DNA from: Candidatus Rifleibacteriota bacterium
GTDB taxonomy: Bacteria > Riflebacteria > Ozemobacteria > Ozemobacterales > Ozemobacteraceae
DNA length: 8,823 nucleotides
Reading direction: 5' to 3'
Assembly (NCBI GenBank): GCA_022704885.1
Contig: JAKJFO010000086.1
Location: 7,259 to 16,081 of the forward strand
This document shows, piece after piece, positions 6,304 through 8,823 of the stretch. Below the pieces are notes generated by a model. The model was not told the origin of the DNA and did no database searches. It worked only from the letters and a program-made list of their open reading frames with translations. The position numbers and the translations under genes were made by a program. Numbering within the stretch: position 1 is the first letter of the stretch; every line of letters starts with the position of its first letter.

Positions 6304-6573
6304 TCAGTTAACGGCTTCGGCAGTCTGCGGCAGAACGCTTACGCAATGCTTGCCCTTGCGCCAGCCAAACTTGACTTTGCCTTCGGTGAGGGCGAACAGA
6401 GTGTCGTCTTTGCCCTTGCCGACGTTGAGGCCGGGATGAATCGGAGTGCCGTTCTGGCGGATGATGATGTTGCCGGCTTTTACGACTTCACCGTCATATT
6501 TCTTAACGCCCAGGCGTTGCGCATTACTGTCTCGACCGTTGGTGGTTGAGCCTTGTCCTTTCTTATGAGCCAT
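6304..6573 (-). CDS. rpmA: Large ribosomal subunit protein bL27
   Basis: The 89-residue protein is unmistakable L27: [16 protein letters not shown] at 1-16, [38 protein letters not shown] and GKVKF. It sits near the peptidyl-transferase centre and helps position tRNA ends. It begins directly with MAHKKG and has no N-terminal hydrophobic extension of the kind removed by Prp in Firmicutes. The upstream in-frame codons are TCA CCT AAG GGG GAT TCT GGT preceded by TAA, which is the prp stop. An extended form is therefore impossible. A strong SD (AAGGGGGA) precedes the ATG. The 21-nt gap after prp and the terminator after the stop make it the last gene of the rplU-prp-rpmA operon. The usual downstream partner obgE is absent. 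Confidence 0.98.
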   Translation of the reverse strand: MAHKKGQGSTTNGRDSNAQRLGVKKYDGEVVKAGNIIIRQNGTPIHPGLNVGKGKDDTLFALTEGKVKFGWRKGKHCVSVLPQTAEAVN

Positions 6574-6594
6574 ACCAGAATCCCCCTTAGGTGA

Positions 6595-6903
6595 TTAATT
6601 CAATTTAACTCGTTCCGGGTAAGATTCTGCAATCTTACGGAACCCGAATTTAAATACTTTATAAACCGTTTTAAGCTCCTGCAGCCTGTTCTTTGTGACT
6701 TCTACCCGTATGTTGCAGTTGCCTGCATCGAGATTGCCACCTAGAACCGCTTTCAGTTCGCCTTCGACTCCACCTGCGAATGTCTGTATCAGTGCCGAGA
6801 CCGCTGCACAGACGATGTCTTTTCCCTTGTCGGAGTGGCCGGCATGGCCGCTGACTTTAAGGCTGACACCCTTGTCGTCTTCAGTGAAGTCGACGAGAAT
6901 CAT
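6595..6903 (-). CDS. prp: Prp (YsxB/DUF464) ribosomal-processing cysteine protease
   Basis: The 102-residue protein has the catalytic pair of the family. His20 is in SGHAGHSDKGKDIVCAAVSA, where the Cys is residue 32; the 12-residue His-Cys spacing matches studied Prp proteins. The rest (GVEGELKAVLGGN, then a C-terminal helix) fits the fold. In Firmicutes Prp removes the N-terminal extension of L27 after an FF-A type site, which is needed for a working ribosome. Here the catalytic residues are kept although L27 has no extension. The ATG directly follows the rplU stop (TGA-ATG, no gap), indicating translational coupling. The gene lies between rplU and rpmA, the classical position. Its substrate here is unknown. 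Confidence 0.93.
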   Translation of the reverse strand: MILVDFTEDDKGVSLKVSGHAGHSDKGKDIVCAAVSALIQTFAGGVEGELKAVLGGNLDAGNCNIRVEVTKNRLQELKTVYKVFKFGFRKIAESYPERVKLN

Positions 6904-7215
6904 TCAGCACTTGATGTCTTCGATGAGAACCGAAGTGAAGTGCTGGCGATGTCCGGATTTGCGGCGATAATTGCTCTTGCTCTTGTATTTGAGCACGACA
7001 ATTTTCTTGGCGCGGGCATGACCGACGACTTTGACCTTTACTTCAGCGCCGCTGACGTAAGGGTTGCCGATCTTGACGTTTTCGCCGTTTTTGACCATGA
7101 GAACCTTGTCAACAGCAAAGGTTTCATTGGGCTGCTGGTCGAGTTTTTCGCAGCGCAGGCGGGTGCCTTTCTCGACGTTATACTGCTTTCCACCGAGTTC
7201 GATAATCGCGTACAT
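6904..7215 (-). CDS. rplU: Large ribosomal subunit protein bL21
   Basis: The 103-residue protein starts MYAIIELGGKQYNVEKG and ends with the family signature KSKSNYRRKSGHRQHFT. L21 binds 23S rRNA and enters early in 50S assembly. An upstream in-frame ATG (7248) would add 11 residues, but 7215 is chosen because it gives the universal L21 N-terminus and has GGGAG (7226-7230) 10 nt upstream. It is the first gene of the operon and abuts prp without a gap. Confidence 0.97.
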   Translation of the reverse strand: MYAIIELGGKQYNVEKGTRLRCEKLDQQPNETFAVDKVLMVKNGENVKIGNPYVSGAEVKVKVVGHARAKKIVVLKYKSKSNYRRKSGHRQHFTSVLIEDIKC

Positions 7216-7304
7216 TTGTTCTTTACTCCCAGTTTTGAGTGTAATCAAGGTTTTCGAGGTTAAACCGCGTAACAGATAAGGGCTGAGATACTGTGGGAAA
7301 ACTT

Positions 7305-7313
7305 ATTCTATCA
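7305..7313 (-). promoter_or_regulatory. Extended -10 promoter of the rplU-prp-rpmA operon
   Basis: On the minus strand TGATAGAAT gives a TGn extension followed by TAGAAT (5/6 match to TATAAT). No good -35 box lies 16-18 bp upstream, as is common with extended -10 promoters. The predicted start near 7298 leaves a leader of about 80 nt before rplU, in contrast to the leaderless genes nearby. The leader's 5' end (TTCCCA, 7294-7299) is complementary to the ribosome-binding region TGGGAG (7226-7231). Confidence 0.5.
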
Positions 7314-7361
7314 CGAATGTTCAAATATTTCTACTGGCAAATTGATTTTTTTTGCAATATC

Positions 7362-7376
7362 AGCAGATTATCTGCT
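7362..7376. promoter_or_regulatory. 15-bp palindrome upstream of the rplU operon
   Basis: AGCAGAT-T-ATCTGCT is a perfect inverted repeat with 7-bp arms and one central base. It lies about 50 bp upstream of the candidate rplU promoter and 43 bp past the creatininase-like stop. No U-tract follows on either strand, so it is not a terminator. A protein-binding site is possible. Confidence 0.3.
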
Positions 7377-7418
7377 CATGGTTTACATAACATCTGCCGC
7401 GAGCGGAAAATATTATCG

Positions 7419-8252
7419 TTACATCTCGTCGAGATCGACCATTTTCAGCAACATTCTGATCTGCAAAGGCAGTTCGGGCAGTTCGTTGCCTTCAAGAGTG
7501 AAGTTTACTGCCTCAGCCAGGGCAAAAGCAGCCTCGGCCAGGTAAATGCGGCCAAGTTCGGGGTCGGCAAGGGCTGGCGAACCAAGATAGCCATCTTTGC
7601 TGCCCATTTCCTGAAATGAAAAATTGCCCTTCAGCACTTCCCAGGACGAATTGATAACGCATGGGGCCAGCCCGGGCAGAAGTTCGCTGCGCACCAGCTC
7701 AGGGTCGAGATGCAGCGTTGCGCTGGTATCTTTGATGTCACCGTGAATTTCGCTGGCCGGGTCGATGTTGCGTTCGCGCAGATAAGATTCGATTGCCTCG
7801 TTTGGTGAGTAGTTCCAGAGGGGCATCGGGTCGAAGGCACGAAAGTCTCTCAGGGTATTGAGATCTTCGACGGCGACACTGACGGCTTTGATCGCGTCTG
7901 GCGACAGCGACAGGTTAACGAAATACAGATATTTAAAGCCATCGCGGCTGAAAGAACTGCCGATTTCGTACAAAGCGTCAGAATAGGTGCGGGCACCCAT
8001 GGAGAAGCTTGACGAAAAGCCGGTGCTGCTCTGGCAGGGCATGAACGGAACCGTCGGCGTGATCAGGCATTCAACCTGTTCGCTGCGTAATCTCGCGGCG
8101 GCCGCAAAAGCGATGGATTCGCCAAGAAAACACTTGGTGCCAAGCGGAAGATGTGGCCCATGTTGTTCAATCGAGGCAAGCGGTACAACAACGACCGTAG
8201 ATTCACGGTCAAGTGCGCTGATCTCAGCAGATGTCATGTCTGATAAATTCAT
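7419..8252 (-). CDS. Creatininase-family protein lacking key metal ligands
   Basis: The 277-residue product (from the ATG at 8252) has the creatininase-family fold signature VVVVPLASIEQHGPHLPLGT (20-39), the segment GFKYLYFVN (105-113) and HGDIKDTSATLHLDPELV (160-177). In active family members (creatininase, MftE, ArfB-like amidohydrolases) two metal ions are held by E and H of EQHG, D of the following TD, and the H/E of an NGHxEN or NGHGGN motif. Here E29 and H31 are kept. The Asp is K40, and the NGH motif reads NLSLSPD (113-119), so three of five expected ligands are gone. It is therefore probably not a normal metallohydrolase and may be a pseudoenzyme or a changed activity. An ATG at 8276 would add eight residues, but a strong promoter overlaps that region with its -10 box 6 nt before 8252. 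No SD serves either start. No neighbour suggests a pathway. Confidence 0.85.
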   Translation of the reverse strand: MNLSDMTSAEISALDRESTVVVVPLASIEQHGPHLPLGTKCFLGESIAFAAAARLRSEQVECLITPTVPFMPCQSSTGFSSSFSMGARTYSDALYEIGSSFSRDGFKYLYFVNLSLSPDAIKAVSVAVEDLNTLRDFRAFDPMPLWNYSPNEAIESYLRERNIDPASEIHGDIKDTSATLHLDPELVRSELLPGLAPCVINSSWEVLKGNFSFQEMGSKDGYLGSPALADPELGRIYLAEAAFALAEAVNFTLEGNELPELPLQIRMLLKMVDLDEM

Positions 8253-8258
8253 GCAGCT

Positions 8259-8287
8259 ATAATAAGGTTTGACCATGACATAGTCAA
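8259..8287 (-). promoter_or_regulatory. Promoter of the creatininase-like gene, predicted leaderless
   Basis: On the minus strand TTGACT (8282-8287, 5/6) and TATTAT (8259-8264, 5/6) have an ideal 17-bp spacer. AGCTGC then leads to the ATG at 8252, so transcription should begin at the start codon. This is the best sigma-70-type promoter in the window. A 7-bp inverted repeat AATAGAA/TTCTATT (8298-8317) lies just upstream of the -35 box and could bind a regulator. Confidence 0.7.
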
Positions 8288-8347
8288 CAGGTAGTTAAAT
8301 AGAACAGTAATTCTATTGCTCTGTCAATATTGAGTCTGTGATTTGCA

Positions 8348-8444
8348 GTCATTGCGAGGAGGGCTTCAGCCCGACGAAGCAATCTCATGAATAACAGGAT
8401 TAGCTCAGAGCTGGCTGCTTCGTCGCTGCGCTCCTGGTAATGGC
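8348..8444. repeat. Dispersed palindromic repeat, copy 2
   Basis: The left arm (8348-8387) has the same tips as copy 1, GTCATTGCGAGGA and GACGAAGCAATCTCA. Its middle is replaced by a small self-complementary GGGCTTCAGCCC (8361-8372). The right arm (about 8414-8444) is the inverse with GCTTCGTCGCTGCGCTCCTGG and a decayed tip, TAATGGC instead of CAATGAC. It occupies the gap between the diguanylate cyclase stop and the creatininase-like promoter. No separate terminator for the cyclase gene is seen, so the folded repeat may stand in for one. Confidence 0.82.
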
Positions 8445-8493
8445 ATTTCAGGCTGTTCTTCTGTTCCTGGGCGTTCGAAGGCGGGGCAGGGAG

Positions 8494-8823
8494 CTACAGG
8501 GAAGAACAGCAAAGAATGCGGTTGCGGCCGCCTTCTTTGGCGGCGTAAAGAGCGCGGTCGGCCTCTTTAACGAAGTCATCGAGCATCATGCCGGGTTCAA
8601 GCTGGCAAACGCCACCACTGACAGTAACCCTGAGGGTTTGCCCGTTAAATTCAAAAGGTGATGACTCGACAACATTTCGAATTCTCTCACTTACGCAAAG
8701 TGCGCCATTCTCATCGGTGCCGGGCAGTATCAGTGCGAATTCTTCGCCGCCAAAACGTGCAGCCACATCAATTCCGAAGCGAACCGACTCGTTGAGTATT
8801 TTGGCGAACTCACGCAAAACCAG
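8494..8823 (-). CDS. GGDEF-domain diguanylate cyclase, C-terminal fragment cut by the window edge
   Basis: Only the last 109 residues are inside the window; the frame stays open to base 8823, so the N-terminal sensor part is outside. The fragment begins LVLREFAKIL and carries the active-site motif RFGGEEFALILPG. It ends with DRALYAAKEGGRNRI, the usual close of a GGDEF domain. GGEEF is an accepted active form, so it should make cyclic di-GMP from two GTP. The inhibitory I-site would need Arg three residues before the Asp of GIDVAARFGGEEF. That position is Phe and the nearest Arg is one residue further away, so product inhibition through the classical I-site is probably missing. The short tail CCSSL follows the domain. 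Any apparent start near 8817 (a TTG) is internal to the domain. Confidence 0.93.
   Translation of the reverse strand: MVLREFAKILNESVRFGIDVAARFGGEEFALILPGTDENGALCVSERIRNVVESSPFEFNGQTLRVTVSGGVCQLEPGMMLDDFVKEADRALYAAKEGGRNRILCCSSL

Noticed and set aside
7216..7248. Eleven-residue N-terminal extension of L21 from the ATG at 7248
   Set aside because: L21 proteins begin MYAIIE, and GGGAG is correctly placed for the ATG at 7215.
6835..7263. 142-codon plus-strand frame opposite prp and rplU
   Set aside because: Antisense shadow of two certain genes.
7401..7421. Possible terminator after the creatininase-like gene (CCGC/GCGG)
   Set aside because: The loop would be only two bases and no T-tract follows, so it cannot be supported.

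Overview
This is a bacterial chromosomal window of mixed housekeeping and accessory genes. It contains no phage, transposase, CRISPR, tRNA or rRNA. The host phylum cannot be fixed from the sequence. The rplU-prp-rpmA order is typical of Firmicutes, Fusobacteria, Thermotogae and some related or candidate phyla. The L27 protein, however, has the plain MAHKKG start seen in Proteobacteria and many others. The CFI-box C-terminal domain, a SpoIID-like protein in a non-sporulation context and several apparently leaderless genes suggest a poorly characterised lineage; that is inference only.

Layout, left to right. (1) 1-2710, minus strand: a TPR/coiled-coil protein ending in a CFI-box domain, then a secreted SpoIID/LytB-domain protein closed by a strong hairpin terminator at 12-49. 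(2) 2755-2978, minus: a 54-residue single-pass membrane protein (TTG start), closed by its own perfect terminator. (3) 3059-4459, plus: a dihydropyrimidinase/D-hydantoinase. It converges on a 49-residue four-cysteine protein on the minus strand (4487-4636). The two share a 14-bp hairpin that lies partly inside the hydantoinase 3' end. (4) 4637-5062: a gene-free stretch holding a dispersed palindromic repeat. (5) 5063-6259, plus: a lone NeuC-type UDP-GlcNAc 2-epimerase, sharing a bidirectional terminator with the next operon. (6) 6304-7215, minus: rplU, prp (DUF464 cysteine protease), rpmA. (7) 7419-8252, minus: a creatininase-fold protein that has lost most of its metal ligands. (8) 8348-8444: a second copy of the dispersed repeat. 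(9) 8494-8823, minus: the C-terminal end of a GGDEF diguanylate cyclase, cut by the window edge.

Only the ribosomal trio is a clear operon. Most other genes look like single transcription units with their own promoter or terminator, so no one pathway links them. The main points of interest are: an intact Prp protease beside an L27 that lacks the extension Prp normally cleaves; a creatininase-family pseudoenzyme; two overlooked small genes supported by ribosome-binding sites and terminators; and three genes (spoIID-like, neuC-like, creatininase-like) whose -10 box ends exactly 6 nt before the ATG, as expected for leaderless mRNAs.
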